NCBI GenBank assembly: GCA_018061265.1
Contig: JAGOUM010000011.1
Coordinates: 1-63,464 of the forward strand
Length of the DNA stretch: 63,464 nt
From: Rhodoferax sp.
GTDB taxonomy: Bacteria; Pseudomonadota; Gammaproteobacteria; Burkholderiales; Burkholderiaceae_C
Direction of reading: 5' to 3'
The position numbers were made by a program, and so were the translations under genes. Positions 26,236 to 35,423 of the stretch are shown here, in pieces; within the stretch, counting starts at the first letter, position 1, and each line of letters opens with the position of its first letter. The notes under the pieces are model-generated. The model saw only the letters and a list, made by a program, of their open reading frames with translations. It had not been told where the DNA came from and ran no database searches.

Positions 26236-26709
26236 TCAGCCGATAAAGTGCCCGCTGGCAATCAGGCGATCCACTTCGGCCTCGGCAGCCAGCCAGTCAT
26301 TGACCGGATCACCCAGCGTGAAGCCACGGCGTTCGGCAAGGTAGAAGGCCGCGACGGCAACGTAATGGTTGCGTTGCTCGGTGCTCAGTGCTGGTTTTGG
26401 TGCGGTCGAGGGCTTGAGCGGTGTCTGGGACGCCGGGATTTTTTTTGCTGCAGGTTTTTTGGCGGCCGCTTTGGCGGGGGTGGGCACCTTGGCAGGCGCT
26501 GGAGCTGGCACGGGTTTTTCAGTGACCGCTTCAGGTTTGGCCACTGCCGTTGCGGGCATGGGTGCGAAGGTGGTCTTGATTGCCGGCTTGGTCACCGGGG
26601 TTTTTGCAGCAGCAGTTTTGGCTGTTGTGGTTTTCACGGCTGCTGTTTTTTTGGGCGCTGCGCTGTCAGCTGCTGCCGTTTTGCTCGGGGCTTTGGTAGT
26701 GGTGACCAT
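26236..26709 (-). CDS. DUF2934 protein with lysine/alanine-rich histone H1-like tail
   Basis: The start is the ATG at 26709, preceded by AGGAG. The first ~110 of 157 residues are built from Lys, Ala, Pro and Thr (KKTAAVKTTTAKTAAAK, PAKAAAKKPAAKK), like the tails of bacterial H1-type DNA-binding proteins. The last ~45 residues (YVAVAAFYLAERRGFTLGDP and WLAAEAEVDRLI) match DUF2934, a short helical domain. A DNA- or polymer-granule-binding role is possible but inferred from composition alone. It converges with the thioesterase gene, 8 bases away. Confidence 0.75.
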   Translation of the reverse strand: MVTTTKAPSKTAAADSAAPKKTAAVKTTTAKTAAAKTPVTKPAIKTTFAPMPATAVAKPEAVTEKPVPAPAPAKVPTPAKAAAKKPAAKKIPASQTPLKPSTAPKPALSTEQRNHYVAVAAFYLAERRGFTLGDPVNDWLAAEAEVDRLIASGHFIG

Positions 26710-27046
26710 GGCGTCTCTCCTGGGGTTAAAAGTAAGGATAAAGTAAGTTGATTGTGAGGTGCCGGAATCGTTTTGACTTTGATACAGGTCATGAAACGAC
26801 TCAGCAAATCCCGTGCCAGGCACTGATGTCGCGTTTGGACCCCAGTGACAATGACCAGTTGCTGGTCTTGGACAGATGTATTTTCGCATGCTTGGTACTC
26901 CCCCGGTTTCCAGACGGTTACCTGCGGCATCAGCCTTTAGCCGCACTCAACTCAACAAAGCGCAGCAAAAGCTTTTGGGGTGCAGGAAAAACCTTGGTGA
27001 AACTAGTATGCTCTGCGCCAGATTTACTTTGTATGGAGAACATGGC
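26710..27046. other. Intergenic region between the DUF2934 gene and scoA
   Basis: This 337-base divergent region holds no convincing gene. It must contain promoters for both neighbours. GACCAG-TTG-CTGGTC around 26850-26865 is a short inverted repeat. The stretch next to the DUF2934 start is identical over 19 bases to the gcvT start region. I see no clear sigma-70 pair. Confidence 0.4.
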
Positions 27047-27754
27047 GTGAACAAGATATACCCCGATGCCACAGCCGCGCTGGCGGGCATGGTGCGTGAC
27101 GGCCAGTTGCTGGCGGTTGGCGGCTTTGGTCTGTGTGGTATTCCCGAGGCCCTGATCGACGCCTTAAGGGATTCAGGTGTCAAGAATCTGACGGTGATCT
27201 CCAACAATGCCGGTGTGGACGGCTTTGGGTTGGGCAAGCTGCTGGAAACGCGGCAAATCAAGAAAATGATCTCCAGCTACGTGGGTGAAAACAAGGAGTT
27301 TGAACGCCAGTACCTGGCGGGTGAGCTCGAATTGGAATTTACCCCGCAAGGCACGCTGGCCGAAAAGCTGCGCGCCGGTGGTGCGGGCATTCCGGCGTTT
27401 TATGTCAAGACCGGCGTAGGTACATTGGTTGCCGAAGGCAAGGAGAACCGCATATTTGACGGCCACGCCTATATTCTTGAGCATTCGCTGGTGCCCGATG
27501 TGTCCTTGGTCAAAGCCTGGAAAGCCGACAAAAGTGGCAACCTGCTGTTCAGGCGTACGGCGCGTAACTTCAACCCAGCGGTGGCAATGGCCGGTAAGTT
27601 CACTGTGGTGGAGGTCGAGGAAATTGTCGAGACCGGCAGCTTTGACCCTGATTCGGTGCATCTGCCAGGCATTTACGTCAACCGCCTTGTGTGTAATGCC
27701 ACGCCAGAGAAACGCATCGAAAAACGCACCATCACCCCGAAAGCAGGAGTTTGA
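27047..27754 (+). CDS. scoA: 3-oxoacid CoA-transferase subunit A
   Basis: ScoA and ScoB move CoA from succinyl-CoA to acetoacetate, for ketone-body or 3-oxoacid use. ScoA has [16 protein letters not shown] near the N-terminus and [16 protein letters not shown] use the GTG at 27047, preceded by GGAG, which gives 235 residues, the normal length; the longer frame adds about 57 residues unlike the family. The gene is 3 bases from scoB. Nearby ETF-QO, SDR and thioesterase genes fit acyl-CoA metabolism. Confidence 0.93.
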   Translation: MNKIYPDATAALAGMVRDGQLLAVGGFGLCGIPEALIDALRDSGVKNLTVISNNAGVDGFGLGKLLETRQIKKMISSYVGENKEFERQYLAGELELEFTPQGTLAEKLRAGGAGIPAFYVKTGVGTLVAEGKENRIFDGHAYILEHSLVPDVSLVKAWKADKSGNLLFRRTARNFNPAVAMAGKFTVVEVEEIVETGSFDPDSVHLPGIYVNRLVCNATPEKRIEKRTITPKAGV

Positions 27755-27757
27755 ACC

Positions 27758-28396
27758 ATGGCATGGACACACGACGAGATGGCGGCACTGGCAGCCAAGG
27801 AATTGCAGGACGGTTTTTATGTCAATCTGGGTATTGGTTTGCCCACGCTGGTGGCCAATTTTGTGCCCGAAGACATTGAAGTCTGGTTGCAAAGCGAAAA
27901 CGGCATGTTGGGCATCGGCCCGTTTCCCACCGAGGACGAGGTGGATGCCGACCTGATCAACGCCGGCAAACAAACCGTCACCACATTGCCTGGCTCAAGC
28001 ATTTTTGGCAGCCACGACAGTTTTGCCATGATTCGGGGCGGCAAGATTAACCTGAGCATTCTGGGTGCCATGCAGGTCAGCGAACGTGGCGACTTGGCGA
28101 ACTGGATGATTCCGGGCAAGATGGTCAAGGGCATGGGTGGTGCCATGGATCTGGTGGGTGGCGTGCGCAGCGTGGTGGTGCTGATGGAGCATGTGGCCAG
28201 GAAGAAAGACGGCACGATTGATCTCAAGATACTGCCGCACTGCACGTTGCCGCTGACGGGTGCTGGTGTGGTTGACCGCATCATCACCGATCTGGCCGTG
28301 ATGGATATCACGCCGCATGGCATCAAGGTGGTGCAACTGGCACCGGGCGTGACGATGCAGGAGCTACAAAGCAAGACCGGGGTGGCGCTGCACTGA
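27758..28396 (+). CDS. scoB: 3-oxoacid CoA-transferase subunit B
   Basis: This 212-residue partner of ScoA carries the catalytic glutamate in [11 protein letters not shown] (about residue 48), which forms the enzyme-CoA thioester. [15 protein letters not shown] and [20 protein letters not shown] are also typical. AGGAG sits before the ATG. It converges with the MATE gene, 21 bases away, without an obvious terminator. Confidence 0.94.
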   Translation: MAWTHDEMAALAAKELQDGFYVNLGIGLPTLVANFVPEDIEVWLQSENGMLGIGPFPTEDEVDADLINAGKQTVTTLPGSSIFGSHDSFAMIRGGKINLSILGAMQVSERGDLANWMIPGKMVKGMGGAMDLVGGVRSVVVLMEHVARKKDGTIDLKILPHCTLPLTGAGVVDRIITDLAVMDITPHGIKVVQLAPGVTMQELQSKTGVALH

Positions 28397-28417
28397 GGAC
28401 CGTCTGCTCGAGGGAAC

Positions 28418-29833
28418 TCAGGTGGTCATGCCAGGCAGCCGTGACCGCGTGACGCTGCGCAGCAACACCACCAGCCCGAGCGCCGCAATGGTCAGACCCA
28501 CCACCAGCGCGATCCAGAAACCCTGCGCACCCATCGGCGCAGACGGTGCCCAGCCCAGCCATGCCGGAGCGACGCCGAGTGCGTAGCCTAGCGGCAAAGA
28601 AAACACCCAGAATGCGGTGAGATGGATCACCATGGGTGAGCGGGTCACCTTGTAACCCCGAATGGCGCAACTGGTCACCACCTGGGTGGCGTCTGACAGC
28701 TGGAACAGCGCGGCCAGAAACAGCAGCTGCGCGGCCAGTGCAATCACTGCGGCATCGTCGGTATAGGCACGTGCGATGGGCGTTGCCATAGCACCGATCA
28801 GCACTGCCGAAAGAACGGCAAACGCCAGACCCAGAGCAACCCCGACCCAGGCCTGAAAACGCGCCTGTACCACCTCACCGGCACCAAGAGAATGTCCCAC
28901 TCGCGTCAACAGCGCCAGGCCCAGGCTCAATGGCACCATAAAAACCAGTGAGGTGAAGTTCAGCGCAATCTGGTGCGCCGCCACCTCGGTGCTGCCAAAC
29001 TCGGCGACCAAAAGCGCGATCAGGCTGAAGGCGCTGCTCTCGGCAAAATAGGTGACGCCAATCGGCAAACCCAGTTTGAGCAGCGGCTTGATCTGCGCCC
29101 AGTCGGGTGCCTCGTAGTGGCCAAACGGCCAGGTACTGCGATAACTGGGGGCGTGGTGCATCCAGGCAATCAACGCCACCAGGTTGAAGGCCACAGTGGC
29201 CAGCGTGGCCCAGGCGCAGCCCAGTCCGCCGAGTTTTGGAAAACCCAACAGGCCAAACACCAGCAGGCTGTTGACCACAATGTTGAGCAGCAGAGACAGA
29301 ATCGCGATCACCATCAAGGGTTTGGTCTGGTTGATGCTGGTGCTGTAACCGTACAAAACTCGGTAACAGGCAAACAAAGGCATCGACAGGCTGGTGACGT
29401 GTGTGAAGTCAATCGCCAGTTCCCGCACCCGGGGTTCCAGCGTCATGTGGTCAAAAACAAGCGCGGTCCAGTTGGCCAGCAATGCCGCCATCAGACCCAG
29501 ACCGAATGCTTTCCAGAGTGCCTGGCGCACCACCGGTGGCACCTGTGACAACTCTCCCGCACCAACATGGTGTGCCACGGTCGGGTTGACCGACATCATC
29601 ACCCCCATCAGCGTGATGATCAGCATGTTCCAGATGGACACCCCCAAGGACACACCTGCCAGATCTTGCGCCGAGGCATGGCCAGCCATACCCACATCCA
29701 CCACCGCCATGCCCACCGTGGCCAGCTGACCAATCAGCATGGGCCACGCCAGTTGCCAAAGTGCGCGCAGTTCAGCGGCCAACCGCTGGCGTTGAGCCGG
29801 GTACTGAATCAGGGATTTGAAGGGACGAAGCAA
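28418..29833 (-). CDS. MATE family efflux transporter
   Basis: A 471-residue, 12-helix protein with MATE features: LAWPMLIGQLATVGMAVVDVGMAGHA in helix 1, and EVAAHQIALNFTSLVFMVPLSLGLALLTRVGHSLGAGE in the second half. It should export cationic drugs or metabolites using Na+ or H+. The only start fitting the length is a TTG at 29833 with no good ribosome site, so the true start is uncertain by some residues. It appears monocistronic. Confidence 0.88.
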   Translation of the reverse strand: MLRPFKSLIQYPAQRQRLAAELRALWQLAWPMLIGQLATVGMAVVDVGMAGHASAQDLAGVSLGVSIWNMLIITLMGVMMSVNPTVAHHVGAGELSQVPPVVRQALWKAFGLGLMAALLANWTALVFDHMTLEPRVRELAIDFTHVTSLSMPLFACYRVLYGYSTSINQTKPLMVIAILSLLLNIVVNSLLVFGLLGFPKLGGLGCAWATLATVAFNLVALIAWMHHAPSYRSTWPFGHYEAPDWAQIKPLLKLGLPIGVTYFAESSAFSLIALLVAEFGSTEVAAHQIALNFTSLVFMVPLSLGLALLTRVGHSLGAGEVVQARFQAWVGVALGLAFAVLSAVLIGAMATPIARAYTDDAAVIALAAQLLFLAALFQLSDATQVVTSCAIRGYKVTRSPMVIHLTAFWVFSLPLGYALGVAPAWLGWAPSAPMGAQGFWIALVVGLTIAALGLVVLLRSVTRSRLPGMTT

Positions 29834-29951
29834 GTTGATTGGGCGCTGGCGGCAAAGCGTGGATTATCTTGCGCCAACTGGCGACGTACCAGAACTTGAA
29901 CCAGTCTGGCACTTATGGATGGCACGATGGCAGGGCATCGTGCCCCAAAAC

Positions 29952-30296
29952 TCAAAACTCTATTTCGAGATCATCTTCGCAAAAATCGAATTTTGCTGGT
30001 TTGGCCTCGCTGCCATCGGCAAAAACGGCCTTGACCCATTGCACACAGGCTTCGTTGTTGGTGCTTTTGTCCCAGACCAGTTTGGTGGTTGCACCCGGCT
30101 GAATGCCTCGGCCAATATTGAACTGGCCCCAGGACTTGCGGTTTTCCGATACCAGTATCTTGGTGATCCGGCTGTCGGTGGAATTGTGCACATCAAAAGA
30201 AAAATCGCTGGCATGGGCGTTACCAACCACTGCGGTGCTGCTCAAAAGCGCAGCGACGCCCAACATCGAGGCGTTGAGAAAATGCTTGAAAGACAT
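29952..30296 (-). CDS. Small secreted protein of unknown function
   Basis: The ATG at 30296 gives 114 residues with a signal peptide ending near VVGNAHA-S. The mature part has FDVHNSTDSRITKILVS, GRGIQPGATTKLVWDKS and two cysteines (EACVQW, FDFCEDD) that could form a disulfide, and ends in an acidic tail. It is probably periplasmic. I do not recognise a named family, though the pattern resembles small exported proteins common in this bacterial group. Single gene between mutL and the MATE gene. Confidence 0.72.
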   Translation of the reverse strand: MSFKHFLNASMLGVAALLSSTAVVGNAHASDFSFDVHNSTDSRITKILVSENRKSWGQFNIGRGIQPGATTKLVWDKSTNNEACVQWVKAVFADGSEAKPAKFDFCEDDLEIEF

Positions 30297-30420
30297 GAAC
30301 TGCGATCCTGTTACGAGTTGTGTTAAAAAAATTATGCTGACGCACAAAATTCTAGCTTTGCGGTGTGATCAACATCTGAAATTTTGACAAATATCAAACG
30401 AGCTTGCTGCGGCACCACAT

Positions 30421-32346
30421 TCAGCGGCCACGCAGGAACAGCGCATCGAGTTCCCGCATGTCAATTTGCCGCCAGGTCGGTCGGCCATGGTTACATTGGT
30501 CGCTGCGCTCGGTGGCTTCCATCTGGCGCAGCAGGGCATTCATTTCTTCCAGCGTCAGGCGGCGGTTAGCGCGCACCGCACCATGGCAGGCCATGCTGGC
30601 CAGCAAATCATGGTGGGCGCGCTGGATGACCGTGCTGGCATCATGCTGACTGAGTTCAGCCAAAACCCCTCGTGCCAATTCAACCGCATCACCCCGGGCC
30701 AAAGCACTTGGCACTGACCGCACAGCCAGGCTTCGGGCCGAAAAAACCGTGACCTCAAGCCCCAGGGTGTGCAAGGTGTCGCTGTGTGTCTCGGCGGTAC
30801 TGACCTCCAGCGGTGTTGCCGCAAAACTCGCCGGAATCAGCAGTGGCTGACACGGCAGTGTCGGGCTGACAACGGTTGAAGCCTGGTCAGCCCATTGGGT
30901 CTTTAACTGCTCATACACAATACGTTCGTGGGCCGCATGCATGTCGACCAGCACCAGTCCGTGCTGGTTCTCCGCCAGAATGTACACACCGTGCAATTGC
31001 GCCAAGGCACGTCCCAGGGGCCAGATGCTGTTGACCTGCCCATTGGTCGACAGGGCAGGAGGGGACGCTGTGGGCTGTAGTTCCGGCAGTGGCGCTGGCC
31101 CAGGTTCACCCCACAATACAGCCAGATCATGAACCTGATGGCCCATACGGCTATCAAAACTAATAGCAAACTGTTGCTGTGGATATTGGGCTAATGCCAC
31201 ATTTTCTACAAAATCTTGGTTTGCTGGTGCCCCAGGCTGGGAAGGCCTGGTTTGCTGGCCCAAGATCTCTGCGGGTAGCTGGCCAACACGGGGTTGAGCA
31301 AGAGCCGCTTCAATGGCGTGGCGAACGGCCTGATGCACTTCACGGCTGTCCCGAAAACGCACCTCGATCTTGGTTGGGTGCACATTCACATCCACGCGGG
31401 TGGGATCCACATCAATGTACAAGGCATAAACCGGCTGGCGCTGCCCGTGCAACACGTCCTCGTAGGCGGATCTAGCCGCATGGGTGATGACCTTGTCACG
31501 GACAAAACGGCCATTCACATAACAGAACTGTTGGTCGGCTCTGGCGCGTGCTGCATCGGGCAAACCGGCGCGCCCCCACACACGGATGGCAGGTGTGGCG
31601 TGCAGGCCGAGTTGGGTCTGGCTCGCGTGGTCGACCCAGACCGATTGCGCAACAAAATCGTTTCCCAATACATCGGCCAGCCGCTGCTCCAGCGCTGGCA
31701 GGCTGCCTGGCTCACCACAGCGGCGCCACTGCTCAATCAGCTTGCCCTCGTGCCAAACTGCGAACCCGACATTCGGGCGTACCAATGCGTGCCGCCTGAC
31801 CGCCTCCACACAATGGGCGAGCTCGGTCGCGTCGGTCTTGAGGAACTTGCGGCGGGCCGGCGTGCTGAAAAACAGTTCTTTCACCTCAACCGTGGTGCCC
31901 ACCGCGCGGGCGACTGGTGTCAGCTCACCGGTCTGGCCCACCAACAATATAGCGTTCTGCTGGCCGTTGACCCTTGACGCAATGCTGCAGTCGGCGATGG
32001 CGTTGATGGCAGCCAGCGCCTCGCCACGAAAACCCATGGTGGTGACCGACTCCAGTTCATTCAGACTGGCGATCTTGCTGGTGGCATGACGTTTGAGTGC
32101 CAAAGGCAACTCGGGTGGTTCGATGCCGGTACCGTTGTCCTCCACACTGATCAGCCGCACTCCGCCAGCAAGAAGCCGAACGGTGATGTGTGTGGCCTCG
32201 GCATCCAGCGCGTTATCAAGCAGTTCACGCACCACGGAGGCGGGGCGTTCCACCACCTCACCGGCGGCAATCTGGCTGATGAGTTCATCGGGAAGCTCCC
32301 GAATGGGGCGGTGACGGATTGGGTTGGTGCTCGGGGTATTACTCAC
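30421..32346 (-). CDS. mutL: DNA mismatch repair protein MutL (endonuclease type)
   Basis: MutL couples mismatch recognition by MutS to strand removal. The GHKL ATPase domain shows ISQIAAGEVVERPASVVRE, DNGTGI and GFRGEAL. The C-terminal domain carries DMHAAHERIVYE (about residues 467-478), a version of the DQHAxxExxxxE nicking motif, with ACHGAVRA and CNHGRPTW further on. This fits a lineage lacking MutH. There are 641 residues. A repeat-like stretch encodes about residues 380-399 of the linker between the two domains. Confidence 0.95.
   Translation of the reverse strand: MSNTPSTNPIRHRPIRELPDELISQIAAGEVVERPASVVRELLDNALDAEATHITVRLLAGGVRLISVEDNGTGIEPPELPLALKRHATSKIASLNELESVTTMGFRGEALAAINAIADCSIASRVNGQQNAILLVGQTGELTPVARAVGTTVEVKELFFSTPARRKFLKTDATELAHCVEAVRRHALVRPNVGFAVWHEGKLIEQWRRCGEPGSLPALEQRLADVLGNDFVAQSVWVDHASQTQLGLHATPAIRVWGRAGLPDAARARADQQFCYVNGRFVRDKVITHAARSAYEDVLHGQRQPVYALYIDVDPTRVDVNVHPTKIEVRFRDSREVHQAVRHAIEAALAQPRVGQLPAEILGQQTRPSQPGAPANQDFVENVALAQYPQQQFAISFDSRMGHQVHDLAVLWGEPGPAPLPELQPTASPPALSTNGQVNSIWPLGRALAQLHGVYILAENQHGLVLVDMHAAHERIVYEQLKTQWADQASTVVSPTLPCQPLLIPASFAATPLEVSTAETHSDTLHTLGLEVTVFSARSLAVRSVPSALARGDAVELARGVLAELSQHDASTVIQRAHHDLLASMACHGAVRANRRLTLEEMNALLRQMEATERSDQCNHGRPTWRQIDMRELDALFLRGR
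31150..31208. repeat. Dispersed repeat, degenerate copy inside mutL
   Basis: The plus strand reads CTATCAAAACTAATAGCAAA, GATATTGGGCTAATGCC and ATTTTCTAC, the reverse orientation of the consensus with more mismatches than other copies. It codes for part of the interdomain linker, where insertion is tolerated. Confidence 0.55.
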
Positions 32347-32417
32347 CCGGGCATTTTAGGAGCCGCTGCCTTCAAGCCCTCTTGTGCCGCCCAGACGTCT
32401 GCGTACGCAGGCTCGCA

Positions 32418-33374
32418 CTATAAGCCGTTGACGGTTTCGTTGTAGTCCGAGATGCCTTCCCAAATATCCCAGGCAGCGAACGCCATCGGTACACCGACCT
32501 TGGCGATCCCGGCCAGGCGTGCAGCGCGGCCGGCCTGATTGGCAACCTGCTGCTGGGTGGCAACCTGTGAGGTCGCACGGCCAACGATGTTGCGGGCTTT
32601 GGCGATCTGTGCCTTGCGCAGGCCTTCCTGCGACAGGCGCTGTGAGAATTTGCGAATTTCTCCCTCGGCCGACCGGATGATCTGCTCGGCCCGGCCCTGT
32701 TGCGCCAGGGCGCGGACCTGCCGGGCACCCGCGGCACCGCCCAACAGCTCACTGCTGGCGGCTTTGCCAACCTCGATGCCAACCGCCTTGGCGGCAGAGC
32801 CTTGCTCCCAGCTTTTGATCAGCGAGCAGGTCGAGCTGTAACCCAGCGAGACACCACTGCAAATCAGTGCACCGGCGGGTGCAAGCACGATGGCACCAGT
32901 TGCGCCGAGCACCGCCACGCCAACCGTGCCCGCCAGTTTGATCCGCGCCAGGTCGGTAATGGCCTGTTTGAGTTCGCCTGCCACCATCAGGTTGATGTCG
33001 CTGGCGTCCTGGAAAAGCGAATTCACGGCGTCGCGTGCGTAGTCTCTGATCTTCAGCATTTCAGTGACATATTTGTTGGCCACGACTGGGCCTTGCTCAT
33101 TGAGCTTGCGCAACCAGACCATCAGGTATTGTTCATGAAACTTGTCGGTGGTCTGCTGGATCTGGGTGTTGGTCGACTGACGTACCTCAACCACCCCCGG
33201 GGGAGTTTTCCAGAACAACACGCTGTACATCGCGTTCATGACGCCACTGTCGCGGTGGGTCACCCACTCGATCTGCGTGTGTTGCTGAAACGAGACGGCC
33301 AGCGCCACTGACCTGAAAAAACGACTGACCATATTCAGGTCGTAACAAATGGCGGGAATGGCAGGTGCGTTCAT
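32418..33374 (-). CDS. Orphan helical protein with hydrophobic glycine-rich segments, function unknown
   Basis: The 318 residues start at a strong ribosome site (AGGAG) and ATG at 33374. After a mostly polar N-terminal part (about 1-145) comes a Gly/Ala/Val-rich hydrophobic stretch (about 148-180, TVGVAVLGATGAIVLAPAG and on), then a Gly/Ala zipper (ASSELLGGAAGA), a long charged helix with coiled-coil character (about 215-275) and a second hydrophobic patch at the C-terminus (AKVGVPMAFAAWDIWEG). There is no signal peptide. The layout recalls membrane-inserting effectors, but no immunity or secretion gene is adjacent. No family recognised. Confidence 0.65.
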   Translation of the reverse strand: MNAPAIPAICYDLNMVSRFFRSVALAVSFQQHTQIEWVTHRDSGVMNAMYSVLFWKTPPGVVEVRQSTNTQIQQTTDKFHEQYLMVWLRKLNEQGPVVANKYVTEMLKIRDYARDAVNSLFQDASDINLMVAGELKQAITDLARIKLAGTVGVAVLGATGAIVLAPAGALICSGVSLGYSSTCSLIKSWEQGSAAKAVGIEVGKAASSELLGGAAGARQVRALAQQGRAEQIIRSAEGEIRKFSQRLSQEGLRKAQIAKARNIVGRATSQVATQQQVANQAGRAARLAGIAKVGVPMAFAAWDIWEGISDYNETVNGL

Positions 33375-33462
33375 GGTGGGTGTCTCCTGGTTTCCACGTC
33401 AATTTTGCGGCATTGCGGGCCGCAGATCAATAGTCCTGATCCACCATGGATAATGCGCGCCC

Positions 33463-34122
33463 ATGGATATTGTGCTGACTCTTGTTGATTTTGTACTCCA
33501 CGTCGACAAACACTTGGAGCTGTTTGTGCAGAACTATGGCACCTGGGTGTATGCGCTGCTGTTTCTGATCATTTTTGTGGAAACCGGTGTGGTGGTGATG
33601 CCGTTTTTGCCCGGCGACTCGCTGCTCTTTGTGGTGGGTGCCATGTGTGGCGTGGGCCTGATGAGTTATCCGCTGTCGGTTGGCCTGCTGCTGGCGGCGG
33701 CCATTCTGGGCAACCAGTGCAACTACACCATTGGCCGTTATTTTGGCCCCAAGGTGTTTGGCTGGGAAAACTCGCGCTGGTTCAACAAAAAAGCCTTTGA
33801 CCAGGCCCATGCGTTTTACGAAAAGTATGGCGGCATCACCATTGTGGCGGCGCGCTTTATGCCGTTTTTGCGTACCTTTGCGCCGTTTGTGGCCGGTGTG
33901 GCGCAAATGACGCGCAGCAAATTCACCTTTTTTGATGTGACTGGTGGCACGCTGTGGGTGGGCGGCATCATCACGGCAGGGTACTTTTTTGGCAACATCC
34001 CGTGGGTCAAGTTACATCTGGACAAAATCATCTGGGCAATGATTCTGGTGCCTGGTCTGCTGGTTTTGCTGGGGGCCTGGAAGAGTCGCCGCAAATCGGC
34101 GGTATCGTCTATATCTTCTTAA
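33463..34122 (+). CDS. DedA family membrane protein
   Basis: The 219 residues match the DedA/SNARE-associated (VTT) family: FVETGVVVMPFLPGDSLLFVVGAM, YTIGRYFGPKVFG, and ARFMPFLRTFAPFVAGVAQM with the conserved Arg. These proteins act in undecaprenyl phosphate or phospholipid flipping and membrane homeostasis. The last few residues and the stop codon fall in a sequence resembling the dispersed repeat. It is monocistronic and converges with the ROK gene. Confidence 0.92.
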   Translation: MDIVLTLVDFVLHVDKHLELFVQNYGTWVYALLFLIIFVETGVVVMPFLPGDSLLFVVGAMCGVGLMSYPLSVGLLLAAAILGNQCNYTIGRYFGPKVFGWENSRWFNKKAFDQAHAFYEKYGGITIVAARFMPFLRTFAPFVAGVAQMTRSKFTFFDVTGGTLWVGGIITAGYFFGNIPWVKLHLDKIIWAMILVPGLLVLLGAWKSRRKSAVSSISS

Positions 34123-34148
34123 AAAGATGAGCTAGAAGTCAAGTTCAG
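34106..34148. repeat. Possible degenerate repeat copy at the dedA 3' end
   Basis: GTCTATATCTTCTTAAAAAG and GAGCTAGAAGTCAAG match the reverse orientation of the consensus (GACTTCTAGC to ATATAGAC). If real, it provides the last codons and stop of the dedA gene. Confidence 0.4.
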
Positions 34149-34181
34149 ACAAGCGCGAAAGGCATAATTTCCTTGAAAAAC

Positions 34182-35423
34182 TCAGGCACCGACTTTCAAG
34201 AATAAATCCTGATCTGGCGCAAAGTTGGCGTGTAAAGGCATCAGCGCACCACCCAGTGCTCGCGCATCCGGGCCCACCGTGCCGGCAATCACGTTGGCCG
34301 GCCACAGGCCCTCCCAGTTGTATTGCTGCAGCGCTGTCTGGGTGGCTTCGATCAGGCGTGCCAGCAAGTCGCGGCTGAACGAGCCGTCGATCACCACCGC
34401 GTCGATGTCCAGAAAAGCCGTGCCACTGACCACGGTGTGTGCCAGTGCATTGGCAGCGTGGACAATCCAGGCCAGCGTTTCGTCCACATGCGGTGCTTGC
34501 AGGGCGCGTGCATCGTAGGCGGCATGAGGGTCCAGCGCCAGGGCGCTCAGGCGGTGCTCAAGTTCCCACAGTGAGGCATGGCTGATCAACTGATCCGGCG
34601 GCGTTGGCTCGGTGCTTGCCCGGCCTGCCAGCCGCATCGGCAGCGAAGCCACGGCACCGGCGTTGCCGTGTAAACCACCATGCAGATGCGAGTTAATCAC
34701 CAGACCACCGCCCACAAAGGTGTCGACAAACAAATACAAAAAGTTTTTCAGGTCTCGCCCGCGCCCCAATACCAGCTCTGCCACACAGGCGGCTGAGGTG
34801 TCCTTGGCAAAGGTCACTGGCACTTCGGTCATGTCCTGCACCTGGGCCCGCAGGTCAATCTGGTTCCAGTCTTGTGACTGCTCTTGCGACAAGCCCAGCA
34901 TGCGATGCCAGCCGCCCAGCTGGAAGGGTGCCGCCACGCCGACACCCACCAGACGATCACGCAGTGGACCCAGCGCCTCGCGCAGCCTATTCATCTGATC
35001 GGCAACGGTGGGCAGTAGCGTTTGGGTGTCCGGAAAGACATAGTCCAGGCTGTGGCGCTGGCGCACCTGACCGGTAAAGTCTACCAGCAGCCAGTCCGCG
35101 CTGCGTCGGCCAATCTTGATGCCGATTGCGAAAGCACCGTCAGGATTGAGCGCCAGCGGAATCGACGGCTGACCAATGCGGCCGCGCACGGGACTCTGCT
35201 TGACGATCAATTGGTCTTCCTCGAGGCGGGTGGTGATCAGCCCGATGGTCTGTGCCGTCAGACCGGTCAAACGGGCCAACTCGGCTTTGGGCAAACTGCC
35301 GTTGAGGCGGATGGCCTGCAAAACGACCCGTTCGTTGAACTGGCGCATGCCCACATGGTTTGAGCCGCGCGGGCGCAACAGTGACGGAGGCTCGTCCTGG
35401 AGGGCTTGCTTTGCAGGTGTCAT
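34182..35423 (-). CDS. ROK family transcriptional regulator of the sugar operon
   Basis: The 413 residues have an N-terminal winged helix (about 25-75: LNGSLPKAELARLTGLTAQTIGLITTRLEEDQLI) and a ROK sugar-sensing domain (VGVGVAAPF, FLYLFVDTFVGGGLVIN, VIDGSFSRDLLARL). It is the last gene of the ABC operon, overlapping the mutarotase gene by 4 bases (ATGA), and so probably represses the divergent promoter at 38.9 kb until sugar binds. The usual Cys-rich zinc motif (CxCGxxGC) of ROK proteins is absent after GNAGAVASLPM, which is unusual. Confidence 0.87.
   Translation of the reverse strand: MTPAKQALQDEPPSLLRPRGSNHVGMRQFNERVVLQAIRLNGSLPKAELARLTGLTAQTIGLITTRLEEDQLIVKQSPVRGRIGQPSIPLALNPDGAFAIGIKIGRRSADWLLVDFTGQVRQRHSLDYVFPDTQTLLPTVADQMNRLREALGPLRDRLVGVGVAAPFQLGGWHRMLGLSQEQSQDWNQIDLRAQVQDMTEVPVTFAKDTSAACVAELVLGRGRDLKNFLYLFVDTFVGGGLVINSHLHGGLHGNAGAVASLPMRLAGRASTEPTPPDQLISHASLWELEHRLSALALDPHAAYDARALQAPHVDETLAWIVHAANALAHTVVSGTAFLDIDAVVIDGSFSRDLLARLIEATQTALQQYNWEGLWPANVIAGTVGPDARALGGALMPLHANFAPDQDLFLKVGA

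Noticed and set aside
26748-27050. A 100-residue open frame in the gap before scoA
   Set aside because: No ribosome site, no domain-like pattern, and it overlaps the scoA leader; treated as intergenic.
32418-33374. Calling the orphan protein a type VI secretion toxin
   Set aside because: There is no PAAR, VgrG, adaptor or immunity gene nearby and no toxin motif; only the hydrophobic layout suggests it.
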